DNA of 64,000 bases from Haliclona indistincta. Taxonomy: Eukaryota > Porifera > Demospongiae > Haplosclerida > Chalinidae. The number at the start of each line of letters is the position of its first letter. The first letter of the stretch is position 1. Shown piece by piece: positions 21,655 through 31,789 of this stretch. The notes below the pieces were generated by a model. The model worked only from the letters and a program-made list of their open reading frames with translations. It did no database searches and was not told the origin of the DNA. Made by a program: the position numbers and the translations under genes. The stretch is taken from contig OZ024783.1 of NCBI GenBank assembly GCA_964017065.1, positions 3,708,932-3,772,931 on the forward strand, given 5' to 3'.

Positions 21655-22722
21655 AACTATGAAACCAAAGCAAGAGATGAGGGGGGAGGTTTAGAGAAGA
21701 TAGAGAGTTAAGAAGAGGTTTGTTGGGTACAGAATCAAAGGCCTTAGAGAGGTCAAAGAAAACAGCACAAACAGATTTATGTGAGTCAAGAGAGGAAAAC
21801 CATGAGTTAACAACAGAAATTAGAGCAGACTCAGTGGAAAAACCAGGGCGGAAACCAAATTGAGAATTAGAGAGAAGGTTGTTTGACATACAAAAATCAT
21901 ATAGAAAGTTAAAAATGTGACGTTTAAGTAGTTTGTTAACAATGGACAATAAAGAGATGGGATGGAAATTAGAAGGAGAAGAAGAGTGAGAGGAGGATTT
22001 AGGAATAGGGACGACAAAGGCATTTTTCTAATCAGAGGGGAAGGAACAGGATGAGATAGAAGAGTTAAAAATTAAAGATAGAGGTAAGGAAATGGAATGA
22101 GCTGTGTTGCGGAGCATAAGGGCAGAAATACCGTCAGGACCGGGAGCAATATTAGTGGATGAATTAAGGATGAGATCGAGCACATTGTCGGGAGAACATA
22201 GGAGGGATGGAGGAGTAGAGAAAGGAGGAGGAGGAGAGGATGGAGAAGAGAGAGGAGGAGAGGAGGAGTTAAAACAGGAAGAGAAATAATGAGTTGAGAA
22301 CATTTGCTTTAGAAGTAGGAGTAGAGGCTAGGACGTCGTTGAAGGATAGAGAAGGGATGGAAGAGTGCGATTTACGTAGCTTATTTATTTTGGGCCAGAA
22401 AGATTTAGGATTAGAGGTGAGAGACTTAAAGAAACAAGACTTAAGTTTTGTGAGATATGAGACAACTTTATTACGAAGGGAACGATAGAGGCAGAGGAGG
22501 GAAGTTGAACCAGAACGTTTAGCAGAACGGAAGGCAGAGTTTGTTTGTTTTATAAGACGTAGAGCTTTGTTATTAAGCCAGGGGTGAGGAGGAAGAGTGG
22601 AAGGAAAAGAGACTTTAGAAGGAATACAAATGTGCATGGTGCGGAGGAAGAGTTCTTTGAAGATAGTCCAGGAGGTATTAGGGCACGGTGGAATGAAAGT
22701 AAATGAACCATGCAGTGTTGCT

Positions 22723-22790
22723 GAAATAAGAATGATATCCAATAAACAACCACAGAGAACAGCATGGAGTCAGACACTTACTTTACAAGA
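22723..22790 (+). pseudogene. POT transporter 3'-end relic
   Basis: 'gaatgatatccaataaacaa...gagaacagcatggagtcagacactta' matches the last ~55 coding bases of the forward transporters. Only the tail remains. Confidence 0.6.
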
Positions 22791-23826
22791 CTATTAGACC
22801 AAAAAGTCGCAATGGCATAGTACGTAGTAATGCCGACCCGGGCTGCTTGAATTTATATTCTATGATATTATAGCTAATGACTAACTACAATGCGTACTAT
22901 AATAACTGAATTATTAGCTGTTGAACAGCAGCGGCCAAACTACAGCACAACTTGAAGCTACACCTGTCAGGCATGAAGTGTAGGAAGTTAAAGTGTGCCG
23001 TAACTACCACCGTTCATTGCGGGCAAATTTAATACAGAAATGACTTTATCCTGCAGTAACTGAATTCGCATCACTGCGGCAACGTCCAGTCCAGTTCAGT
23101 GTCTCGTTTCTCGTGCACTGCCAGGAGTAGTGTTAGCCTACCGGGTTTGCAGAGACGAAGCGAAAAGCGGTAGTAGTTGCTGACCAATCAGATTCACTGC
23201 TAGTGTAGTAGGCGTGGGTAAGGTAGATGGGCGTAACTCCGGACGGGGTGTAACTCCGGACGCGCAATTGTAAATATTCGCAACTTTCACTACGAGCAAG
23301 CTTATGCTTTCAAACTTGCGCTATAAGCAGCCCAAGGCACGCTTTAGCAATGAACAAAACTTAACTTACAGACATTGAAGTTGCGTTCACTAGCAGGTAC
23401 TTACCACTCGCAGATCTTTGAAAAATTGTGCTAAAAACGTTCGTAGACGTCTGTAATTATTAGTTGCAGTGTTCGAAGTGCAAAATGCAAGTTTAATTCC
23501 TTTTTCGAGATAATACCAAAACATGCTTTGCAGTATCTTGTATTCTTCTCAGTGATATTTCATCGTAAGGGGTGTGTCCGTAGTTAGCAACATGGCCAGT
23601 TTTCAGTGGGGGACGAGTTTCACGCCATACAAACAGTCAGTGGATGTTTTCGTTTACTATCATCTTCGGTATTTGTAGCACAGTAGCGTACTAGAAAATG
23701 CTGCAGATCTGATGGTGATACCGGCTTCTACAACTGAACGCCGACCGTTTACGTAAAGTTCGTCCGGAGTTACGCCCATCTACCTTATAATAGGTGTGGT
23801 TTCTAAAACGCAAGGATCGAGCAAGG
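22791..23826. repeat. Array spacer upstream of membrane protein, unit 1
   Basis: The usual spacer (shared with 57,600-58,190) is interrupted by the MITE at 23,221-23,785. No gene seen. Confidence 0.55.
23221..23785. mobile_element. MITE with TA target duplication
   Basis: Ends aggtagatgggcgtaactcc... and ...ggagttacgcccatctacct are perfect inverted repeats of about 24 bp, flanked by TA on both sides. The paralogous site at about 58,156-58,176 is empty. A Tc1/mariner-type mobiliser is plausible. No transposase. Confidence 0.85.
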
Positions 23827-25411
23827 ATGGCGGTTGACGACGCGAGAGAAAGAACGAGAAGCAGCTCAATTTGCTGGAGCAACTGTATCACCGAGGCTTG
23901 CCCATGTACGCCACTGTATAATCAAAATTAAATTTTATTTTGAAGTTTTGCCTGTATTTCCACAAAACCCATGACGATGACCGATTTTTTCTCTGTTTGT
24001 CATTATTTTTATTCAGTTCCATCACTCGGGAGGAATTGGTTTGGGAAATTGGTCAAAATCTTGGCTTCCATTTACAACCACCATGGAGCTCTCGGGAACA
24101 TCATAGTAACTCTTATCACTGTAGCTGGGATCATGTCCTCTTTTCTTCGCTATGAATTTTTCACCATTATTCACAACAGCAGTATCGGCACTGCCGTCTA
24201 CACGACGGTCTGGGTGACACTGCTCATCAGCTCCATCTGGTGCTCGGTTTTGTATGTACAGATTATATACGACTGTTGGGCAGTGATTCGAACAATTTGG
24301 TCTGATCACTGGAATTTTTGTCGAATTTTTCTATTCCTAGTGCTAATGGCGTGTGCTATGATCAGTGTCAGATCCTTGTACAATGAGATGTACATTTTAA
24401 TGGATCGAGTTGAAAAATTCCAGAAATTCTGGATAAGGGTGTACACCATTCTTTTCTATGCAAGAATGATACAGAGAACAATAGCATGTGAGTCTCAGAA
24501 TAATGCCGAAAATTAGTATCATGACAGTTTATATTAGTTTATGAAAGTAACAGTTTGTGAGTTAACTGTGTAATTATTATTGTAGAGGTGTTTTGGTGCG
24601 TGTTCAAATTTTACAAACGTTTGAAAAATTTATTACCGAAATTGTAAAAAAATTTCAAGTCCCAAATTTTTCTATTGTGCTTATTAAAATTTTTTTCATC
24701 AGAATAATTTTTTGTTTACGTACTAGTGACAATTAATTTTTTGCCCCAGCCAGTAGACCCAAACACCAAATTGGGAGAGAAAAGAAAAATTTTTCCGTTT
24801 TTCCATCAGTGTCTCCCCTTCCATAATTTTCTCGTGTTGTGGGAGAGTTTTCAATATACATGTAGACTATAGTGGTATCCAGATAACTTCGGGACTTTTT
24901 GATATTGATAATGAACGATCGAACTACCCGTTTAGTGCTTCTATTTGTTCTATCACACATCAGCACATGTTGTCATGTTAATGGTTTTGTTCATTTCCTT
25001 CCTTCTCTTGCATGTTTAGGTGGTTTCACTGTTCTTGTTATGCCCATAGCCAAACACTGGGCAGACAAAGTATCTTTCAGCGCCAAAGACTACACTATCC
25101 AACTCATCCCGTGGAAAACATTCCACCTATTGCAGAGATTTTTTCTTTACATGACCTTTTTCGATGCTTATTTCAAGGGGGTTATAGATAAGCCGATTGC
25201 GCTGTTCACTTATGCCTTCATGGCGTCTATATGGATCTGGGCAGTGATGCTAGCTGTCTACATAATGGACGCTTGGATGGATCAGAGACTAGGTGAATCA
25301 CACGTACAGTCAACCAACGATCAGTTAGTTTCGGGACTGACTGATTTCGGGTGTTTTAGCTTCATTGCTGTTTACAGGATAATTTTTTATGATGAAACAG
25401 TTGGATTGTGA
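23827..25411 (+). CDS. Multi-pass membrane protein of unknown family, copy 1 (3'-truncated)
   Basis: Spliced model, exons 23,827-23,905, 24,017-24,487 and 25,020-25,411; all introns GT-AG and phases agree with copy 2. Exon 1 gives MAVDDARERTRSSSICWSNC. Exon 2 has several membrane segments (NIIVTLITVAGIM, TTVWVTLLISSIWCSVLYV, FLFLVLMACAMI). Exon 3 has FTYAFMASIWIWAVMLAVYIM. About 313 residues. After QLVSGLT the reading diverges from copy 2, which continues into an acidic coiled-coil tail; here it ends DFGCFSFIAVYRIIFYDETVGL. A rearrangement junction removed the true C terminus. I do not recognise the family. Function unknown. Confidence 0.65.
24488..25019 (+). other. Large intron of membrane protein copy 1
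   Basis: A 532-bp GT-AG intron, AT-rich, colinear with the intron at 58,835-59,392. Nothing else recognised. Confidence 0.65.
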
Positions 25412-27014
25412 GCTAAGATCCAATCAAGGGACTATCGGCGAGTTGAACACAGCCATTACTGATGTTAGTATCTGTGTGTTTGTTGTTGAAAGGGTCACCA
25501 CACATACACTTGCATGTAGTTCTTGTACGTTATGGTAGAATCACTACTTGCAGTCTTTGCTGCCTGTCATACTCTCTCTCTCTCTCCCTCCCCCCTCTCT
25601 CTCTCTCTCTCTTTTTCTTTATAGCTTGTCACTGAGAATCAAACACTAGTTGAAAAGAACCTCACACTGAAGGAGGCACAACCTGGGGTTAGTAACATAT
25701 ACTACTCACAATAGTGACAATACCTTGTTTTACACTAGTACTCATACTAATGATATTATTTTATGCAGTACATATGGTTTGTTAAGAATTCCTTCAAATC
25801 TCGTGTCCTGTCACAAAAAAATTATTCTGCTAAAATTAATCTATAGCTTATAGCATTAATATTGTTCCTGTATACATGATACAGAATATCTTTGTGTCTC
25901 TACCATTATAAGATTAGCACATTGACCTTGTCACAGTATAGTTAAGCTGCATAATACAGGAACAGTTGTAGAGGGATTGTATATCAACATTCAGTTGGTT
26001 GTAGAGTCCCTGTATGTTAACATAACATTGTTATTGCTGGCTGTTATTACGATTGGTTTGTTGTTGTTTCGTGTGGTACAGTCGGCCGGTGTTAGTCCTG
26101 TGCCTAGTGATGATGATGGTGGTGGAGAAGATAGTGAAGGACGCTCATCCTCGTCACTAACCGAGCAAGTATTAGCTAATGTAAGCCTTATCTTTAACCA
26201 CTCACTCATTCTCTCTCGCGCTCACTCACGCTCACTCATTCACATACTCGCTCACTCACTCTCTCTCTCTCCCATTCACTTACTCATTCTCTCGCTCGCT
26301 CACTCTCTCCCACTCACTCACTCCTGTCTCACTCACTCATTCTCTTTCTCACTCACTCCATACTCACTCGCTCACTTACTGACTCACTCACTGACTCACT
26401 CATTCTCGAACTCACTCATTCACGTACTCGCTCACTCCATACTCGCTCGCTCACTTACTGACTCACTCACTCACTCACTCATTCTCGAACTCACTCATTC
26501 ACATACTCGCTCACTCACTCATTTTCTCACTCACTCATTCTCGAACTCACTCATTCACGTACTCGCTCACTCACTCATTTTCTCACTCACTCTCTCACTC
26601 ACTCACTGTCTCTTCTACTTACCAATCGTCTTTTTCTTCTCTTATAGCTCGCTTTCTGTGTGGATGACCTTGAATCAGTAGTGGAGTTTGCTCATTCTCT
26701 CACTAAAGGCGACAGTCCCAACATGTCAAGACTACTAGGTGTAAGAGGTAGGCATCAAAGATTTCGCCAAAAAAATTAATATCAAATTTCGTTCTCATTT
26801 TACAAATTCGAACAATTTTTAGACTTTTGAACTTGCTTTCCCAATTTTTTTCTCTATTCTAGATCTTTCTCCGGCTGCTAGTTCGAGTGGTACCATGGGA
26901 GAAAAACTTGTCCATGTTCACAAAATCCGAAGAGACATTGAGAGGCTGCGCAGCTCAGTATCAGACCAGTACGCGACACAACTGGCGACACAGTCGCAGT
27001 GTCACGTACAATGA
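25389..27014 (+). CDS. Coiled-coil/single-TM protein of unknown family, copy 1
   Basis: Spliced model, exons 25,389-25,463, 25,625-25,687, 25,995-26,180, 26,648-26,747 and 26,863-27,014; introns GT-AG, phases consistent, about 191 residues. It starts MMKQLDCELRSNQGTIGELN and continues as a coiled coil (LVTENQTLVEKNLTLKEAQ). Next come one membrane segment (VNITLLLLAVITIGLLLF), an acidic Ser-rich linker (SDDDGGGEDSEGRSSSSL) and a C-terminal helix LVHVHKIRRDIERLRSSVSD. The first exon overlaps the end of the preceding membrane-protein frame, so the true N terminus may have been lost at a duplication junction. Family not recognised. Confidence 0.55.
26195..26625. repeat. (CTCA)n microsatellite inside an intron
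   Basis: About 430 bp of CTCACTCACT-type repeats with variants, between the exons ending 26,180 and starting 26,648. The long SLTHSLTHS frame is a repeat artefact. Confidence 0.9.
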
Positions 27015-27400
27015 ATCAGAGACTTGTACTTTTATTATAAATTATTATCATTATTATTATTCGTAAAAAACACTCGATTATTATACATGATCAAATTTCA
27101 GAGATGACAATGAAAATTTTTATTCATATCAAAAATTTTATATAATGTAACTCAAAGCTGGTAGTGTGAGCTTGCAAGTTATCACAATACTGAATTGAGG
27201 TAGTAAAATTAAGCGGATAAACTTTTGTCATTTCCTGCGATCTGTGACATACAGTATAGTAGCAGATTTGTTTTGAAATAATCCTGTATTATGATGTCGA
27301 TGCTACAGCTTGCATATAAAATAATAATTATTAAGTCTAATTCTAGGCAAAAAATGACCCTTCTATACAATGTACCTCTGACTAGACTACTGTACAGTGT

Positions 27401-29008
27401 TTACAAACTAACAACTGTGATTCCCACTGTGTTGTTCTCTCTCCTGTGCTCCTCTTCCTGGTCAAAGTACCTCTCATAGTGTTCCTCTGCTATGGCTTGT
27501 ATGTTGACGTGCCTCTCCCTCTCTCTCAGCTTGTATCGCTTGGCGGCAAAACAGAACAGAATGAACGACAGTATTAGAAGAAGTGATAGCACCAGGTAGT
27601 AGTAGAACCCACAACTAGGACTGGCTGTGGGGAAGTAGTGTCCAATGAAATACTGCAGTGTGTGATGTATTGTAGATCCAAAGCTAAGCATCATCACGGC
27701 AAAACCCATCATGACACCTCTCATCCTGTTGGGTGTCTGAGCCATGATGAATTCAACTGAAGTGCAGAACACGAGTCCAGTTGCAATTCCTATGACAAGG
27801 TCGGACAAGATCAACCAGTAGAAAGGGACTGGTATAGTGTTAGTTGAATTGTGGTCCTCAAACATACAGTGGATTGTGGTGTTGCTTTGCAAGTGCCCAA
27901 CTGTGTCCAGTGTAAGGTTCATCATAATTCCCAAACAGCACAGAGCCAGTCCTGCTGCTCCTCTTTTTATCAAACTGGGCATACGATTGTGTAGCAAAGG
28001 GAATACAGCAAATCGATAGATGGGTAGAAGAATAATAGCAGATGAGTACAAGATCATGTGCCACAAGCGACCAACACACTCAAGTAGTCCTCGTGGAGTA
28101 GGAATTACATGTACTTGGAAAAAATCTATGTTTTGTATAAGATTGTTCATTATAAAAGCTCCATATGAGGCAAGAAACATTGGCATTAGTCTGAAAACAG
28201 TCTTAACATCCTCCACCTCTTCTTCTGTGAAGGGTCCTCCGAATTTGTCCTTGCCATAGTCCAAGCGTGATGGTTCTTCCTCATCTATGTATGTCAAGGC
28301 ACTGCGGTGCTCGGGGTACTTTGTCTTGCGAGCGTAGTTGAGCACTGCAAAGATGATTCTGAATGGATTACTGCTTCTGAAATGGACATCAAACCATCTG
28401 TGACAGAGACAGTCAGACAACAGAACTACCAATAAGCTGATGAATGTCAAGGTTAGATAGAACTCAAGAATATGATGTTGAAACTGTGGCAGGATTAGAC
28501 ACACAGGTAGATGTTGAACAAGAATCCCGACAGTAGCTGCCCAACAATACCACTGGACTACTGCACTGATGTCATCAGCTGAGGCTCCTATCATTTGGTC
28601 TATTATAAACGGCAGTGAATTGGTAGCAAAAGTACCGACACCAAAGGTAGCAGCAGGCACAGACAAGAGCATCACAACAAATGCTGCTTTTGTCCAGTTT
28701 AACTGCAACATGACAAAAGAGATCAAAACAACCAAATATCCTGTTGCTGAGAAGAAGAATCCGACCACAATGGCACGATATCTTCCCAGCAAAGAGTCAC
28801 CTATCCATCCCGCAACTGGGAGTACCATCAGCACAACAGTGTATAAAGCAGGAAGATATTCAACAACAAGCTCATTGCTCAGAAAAGTGAACCTTTCAGT
28901 GGTTTTAATCAAGATGATTTTGAAGCCAAAGGCCTCGAAGCTAATCAGACCACTCCACAACAAGAGAAGCGAAACAGCTCGAGAAAATGGTTTGCAGCAC
29001 TTCTTCAT
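27401..29008 (-). CDS. POT/SLC15-family transporter, reverse copy A
   Basis: A 535-residue intronless paralogue of the forward transporters. It keeps AGWIGDSLLGRYRAIVVG, DQMIGASADDISAVVQWYCW and the RKTKYPEHR loop. TM1 retains one Glu (LISFEAFGFKIIL) but no ExxER. The N-terminal ~125 residues and the 284-320 region differ strongly from the forward type, whereas about 126-283 and 321-395 are almost identical, which suggests gene conversion. The tail ends TVGITVVSL. It lies tail-to-tail with the coiled-coil gene and head-to-tail with HypX (833 bp apart). Substrate unknown. Confidence 0.8.
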   Translation of the reverse strand: MKKCCKPFSRAVSLLLLWSGLISFEAFGFKIILIKTTERFTFLSNELVVEYLPALYTVVLMVLPVAGWIGDSLLGRYRAIVVGFFFSATGYLVVLISFVMLQLNWTKAAFVVMLLSVPAATFGVGTFATNSLPFIIDQMIGASADDISAVVQWYCWAATVGILVQHLPVCLILPQFQHHILEFYLTLTFISLLVVLLSDCLCHRWFDVHFRSSNPFRIIFAVLNYARKTKYPEHRSALTYIDEEEPSRLDYGKDKFGGPFTEEEVEDVKTVFRLMPMFLASYGAFIMNNLIQNIDFFQVHVIPTPRGLLECVGRLWHMILYSSAIILLPIYRFAVFPLLHNRMPSLIKRGAAGLALCCLGIMMNLTLDTVGHLQSNTTIHCMFEDHNSTNTIPVPFYWLILSDLVIGIATGLVFCTSVEFIMAQTPNRMRGVMMGFAVMMLSFGSTIHHTLQYFIGHYFPTASPSCGFYYYLVLSLLLILSFILFCFAAKRYKLRERERHVNIQAIAEEHYERYFDQEEEHRRENNTVGITVVSL

Positions 29009-29841
29009 AACCGTCTACATGTATTCTTGTGAAGCTCTACACCTGCATATGCCTAGCTCAAACAACTGAAAGTACTCTCCTGTTTCACAAACAGAAATAC
29101 ACAAAAGGAAATCACATGCAATGTTTTGCAATGCTATTCTTTCAGTCTGTTTGTGTAACTAGCGATAGTATGCAAACATACAATCACGATAAGGATACCT
29201 TAGCCGTTCTATTGTGTTATTGTAGAATAAAATAAATGTTCTTTACTGACTACCAACCAGTACTTACTATAACATTTTATGTCTTCGATATGATCTTATT
29301 TTGAAAACAATTATACAACTATAGCATAATAACAACTTATAAGTTGATTATGACTGTTTAAGCTACAGCTTCATTTTACTTTAATTGAAGGATGGGTCAC
29401 TTCAAAGTCTGTTCAAAGAAATGCTGTTGACACTTCTATTAGTTGTCAGACGGGTTGGACCAATTCCAATCACAAAGCATGGTAATTATATCAGCAATTA
29501 AAATTATTCAGACTGCATTAAAGCAAATTATAAAATTATTCGATGCAGTAATAAATTATCCTGACTGTAGTAGAGCAAATTATTTAGACTGTATAGTAAA
29601 GCAGAATAAAATTGTGTAAAGCAACAATAAAATTATTCAGACAGCTGTATAGCAAATATTTAGACTGCAATAAAGCAATGTTAAAAATTATTAAGACTAA
29701 ACCAATAAAATTATATTTATTCAAACTGAATAAAATTATACAGACAGCAGTAAAGCAATGACAAAATTATTGAGATGATAGTAATACAGACTGCATGAAA
29801 TCTACAAATGACTTTTGATCTGAGTACATGTATTGTGTTCG
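29009..29841. repeat. HypX-transporter intergenic with AT-rich minisatellite
   Basis: About 29,500-29,800 holds imperfect ~35-40-bp units ('aaaattattcagactg.a.taaagcaa'), shared with 50,600-50,940. The rest is plain AT-rich sequence and no gene is seen. Confidence 0.65.
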
Positions 29842-31704
29842 CTAATGGTAGACAAACTTTCTGCGTGCATTGTGATAAGATAAGTCACAAAAGTTTATTT
29901 TCATTTTCTGTAGTTCCTGATGTCTGTGTGCTTCAACCTCATTCAACCATTCATCGGTCATTCTCAACTTCTTTTCTTCAAGGAGCGATGGCAGGTGAGG
30001 GCTGTTTGCTAGTCGCTGGGCTTCCGTTGGTACTCTTAAGGCAAACTGGGATTTATTGCTGCCTATTATTCTGCTGTACATTCCAATGTCAACCGCTTCT
30101 TTGGCTAGCATAGGCTTAACTGTTTCAGTTATCTCGAGTGCATTTGAGTCTCCGACACGATTGGGTAAAAAGTGGGTCCAATATTCAGAGCCATGTAGAT
30201 TCATTGATTTGTAGTGAGGGTTGATAACAACCCCATTGTGAGCCCAGATTAAGTCAGCTGCTAGGGGCATCATGGCTCCTCCTGCCCCAGCATTTCCCTG
30301 CAGAGCAGCTATGGTCAACTTGTTCTTCATCATGAATATCTCTTTCACCACATCATTAATGGCGTTGATATTAGACCACGACTCAGCTGTTGGATTTTCT
30401 GCATTCTCTATCATGTTCAAATGGATTCCATTACTGAAGTAGTCATGCCCTCCCATTAAAACAACCACATTGGAATGACGATCTTGAGCAGCAAGTCTCA
30501 GCACTGATGCGAGTCTTTGGCATTGAGAGGTATCCATTGCTCCGTTGTAGAAATTGAAGTGAACGTATCTGACTTTTCCCTGCCTTGTGGTCCAGATCTC
30601 TTGGAATGTCTTTGGAGTCTGTCCAAAGGGCACCTGGAGTGTCGGCTCGGGAGCTTTCGGGGTGTTTCTGACAATCTCTTGTGGTAGAACAGAGGTTGCT
30701 GGAAGCTTGAGAGCACCTTTTCCTGGTTTGCTTTTCATATGAGACACCCAGACACCTTTCCCATCAGCAGTTTTGATCAACACTGCACCGTTTCGTTGGG
30801 CAATCACATCACCTGGTTCTGCAGCATCTTCAAAAGTCGGCTCTTTCAGTAGCAGGCTGTCGTACTCCAAGTGAGCACCGTACACCAAAAGTGACTCCCC
30901 ATAGTTAGTGTTGTATATCGCTCCTGGTTGAGTGTCTGACATACGAATGATTTGAGCAGCTAGTTCAGCTGTTTTTGACCAATCAACTGTGCGAGTTTTC
31001 TTTGTCATTTTCTCTTGATGATGTCCCTTGACAGATGGGTCATCATATCGCAATGGTTGAGGAGGGACTCCCTGTTGGTAGTTTTTGATGGCTTTCATGA
31101 CAGTTTCAACCGCACATTCTGTAATCTCGGACATGTAGAGACTTGACTTGGTAGCTTCTCGAGTGATTGGAAAGGTTCCTGCTCCATAGATGTCTCCAGC
31201 ATCCATTTCATCATCAGCTTGCAGGACAGTTACGCCCCATTCTTTTGCATTGTCATGCAGTGCCCAGTCAATTGAGAACATTCCTCGATCACCAGTTATT
31301 CCAGGATGCACTATGAGACAAGGTGTGTCTGTGTTCTTGTAGAGCTCTTGCGGAATGCGTTTTGTGAGGAAAGGACAGAGAATAAGATCTGGCTTGGTTG
31401 CTGCAGCGGTTTCCACCATAGTTTGTGTGGAAGCTCCTTCAAAAATTGAGACTGTGTGACCTGAATCGTTTAGTTCAGTACTGAGGCGCTGAGTGAGGCT
31501 GTTGTTTGAATTGCAGAAGAAGAGAATATTGAGTTTCTTTCCAAGGCCTGGGTTGGTTGGCTCTTGCACTGCCAATGAATGAGCAGGTCGATGCTTGTTA
31601 AGACAAGCTGAACTGCTGGCTGGAAATGACCGAACAAGACTTGTTGAAAGAATTTTGCTCTGGAATCGAGCAAGACTACTAAAGATGAACCGCGTTGCTG
31701 ACAT
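29842..31704 (-). CDS. HypX/HoxX-like formyl-transfer and enoyl-CoA hydratase-like protein, copy 1
   Basis: A 620-residue intronless protein. Residues 1-35 look like a mitochondrial leader (Arg/Ser/Phe-rich, no acidic residues). About 55-230 is a formyltransferase-type domain: NSLTQRL near its start, then IVHPGITGDRG, GVTVLQADDEMDAGDIYGAG and ATKSSLY. A formyltransferase C-terminal-like region follows. About 370-590 is a crotonase-fold domain with GGHDYFSNGIHLNMIENAEN, GNAGAGGAMMPLAAD and NPHYKSMNLHGSEYWTHFLP. These are the family hallmarks of bacterial HypX, which makes CO from formyl-tetrahydrofolate through formyl-CoA for O2-tolerant [NiFe] hydrogenase. No hydrogenase genes are nearby, so its role here is unknown. 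Bacterial proteins lack the leader. Confidence 0.85.
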   Translation of the reverse strand: MSATRFIFSSLARFQSKILSTSLVRSFPASSSACLNKHRPAHSLAVQEPTNPGLGKKLNILFFCNSNNSLTQRLSTELNDSGHTVSIFEGASTQTMVETAAATKPDLILCPFLTKRIPQELYKNTDTPCLIVHPGITGDRGMFSIDWALHDNAKEWGVTVLQADDEMDAGDIYGAGTFPITREATKSSLYMSEITECAVETVMKAIKNYQQGVPPQPLRYDDPSVKGHHQEKMTKKTRTVDWSKTAELAAQIIRMSDTQPGAIYNTNYGESLLVYGAHLEYDSLLLKEPTFEDAAEPGDVIAQRNGAVLIKTADGKGVWVSHMKSKPGKGALKLPATSVLPQEIVRNTPKAPEPTLQVPFGQTPKTFQEIWTTRQGKVRYVHFNFYNGAMDTSQCQRLASVLRLAAQDRHSNVVVLMGGHDYFSNGIHLNMIENAENPTAESWSNINAINDVVKEIFMMKNKLTIAALQGNAGAGGAMMPLAADLIWAHNGVVINPHYKSMNLHGSEYWTHFLPNRVGDSNALEITETVKPMLAKEAVDIGMYSRIIGSNKSQFALRVPTEAQRLANSPHLPSLLEEKKLRMTDEWLNEVEAHRHQELQKMKINFCDLSYHNARRKFVYH

Positions 31705-31774
31705 TGTACAACTTCTGTTGACTAGCTGTTTTTAATTCAGCTGCTGCTAATGCCCTCTCTTGGTTTGAATCAGC

Positions 31775-31782
31775 TTTTTATA
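31775..31782 (-). promoter_or_regulatory. TATA box of HypX copy 1
   Basis: TATAAAAA on the minus strand, about 70 bp before the ATG. The same motif is kept at 52,903-52,910 ahead of copy 2, in otherwise similar flanks. Confidence 0.6.
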
Positions 31783-31789
31783 CCTGACA

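Larger units (their letters stand above)
18703..22694 (-). mobile_element. 5'-truncated non-LTR retrotransposon (CR1/Jockey-like)
   Basis: On the minus strand, from 22,694 down: an endonuclease-RT linker region, then RT motifs NIAPGPDGIS, SQFGFRPGFSTESAL and FFDLSKAFDSV. After a nested insertion come GVPQGSILGPLLFILYLNDL and the catalytic YADD, then a C-terminal SRLWNSL-type segment near 19,080 and an A-rich tail. The endonuclease is absent. Breaks include a frameshift near 22,290, an in-frame stop near 22,028 where a Trp is expected, and two insertions. The paralogous empty site is at about 57,427 (gagat then gcaagtgaatgaacca), which fixes both edges. Dead copy. Confidence 0.85.

Noticed and set aside
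23971..24022. Alternative ATG start of membrane protein copy 1 at 23,971
   Set aside because: The upstream exon at 23,827 splices in frame with GT-AG in both copies and the 23,971 start is not conserved in copy 2.
26195..26681. Long SLTHSLTHS-type open frame after the membrane exon
   Set aside because: It is translation of the intronic CTCA microsatellite; a GTAAGC donor at 26,181 and conserved exons beyond the repeat show it is intron.
28569..29069. 166-codon frame opposite the reverse transporter
   Set aside because: Antisense shadow of the transporter gene; the same shadow appears in every transporter copy.
29842..31704. Bacterial contamination as the source of HypX
   Set aside because: Both copies are flanked by the same animal transporter genes, duplicated together, carry a leader and a TATA box; contamination would not give this arrangement.
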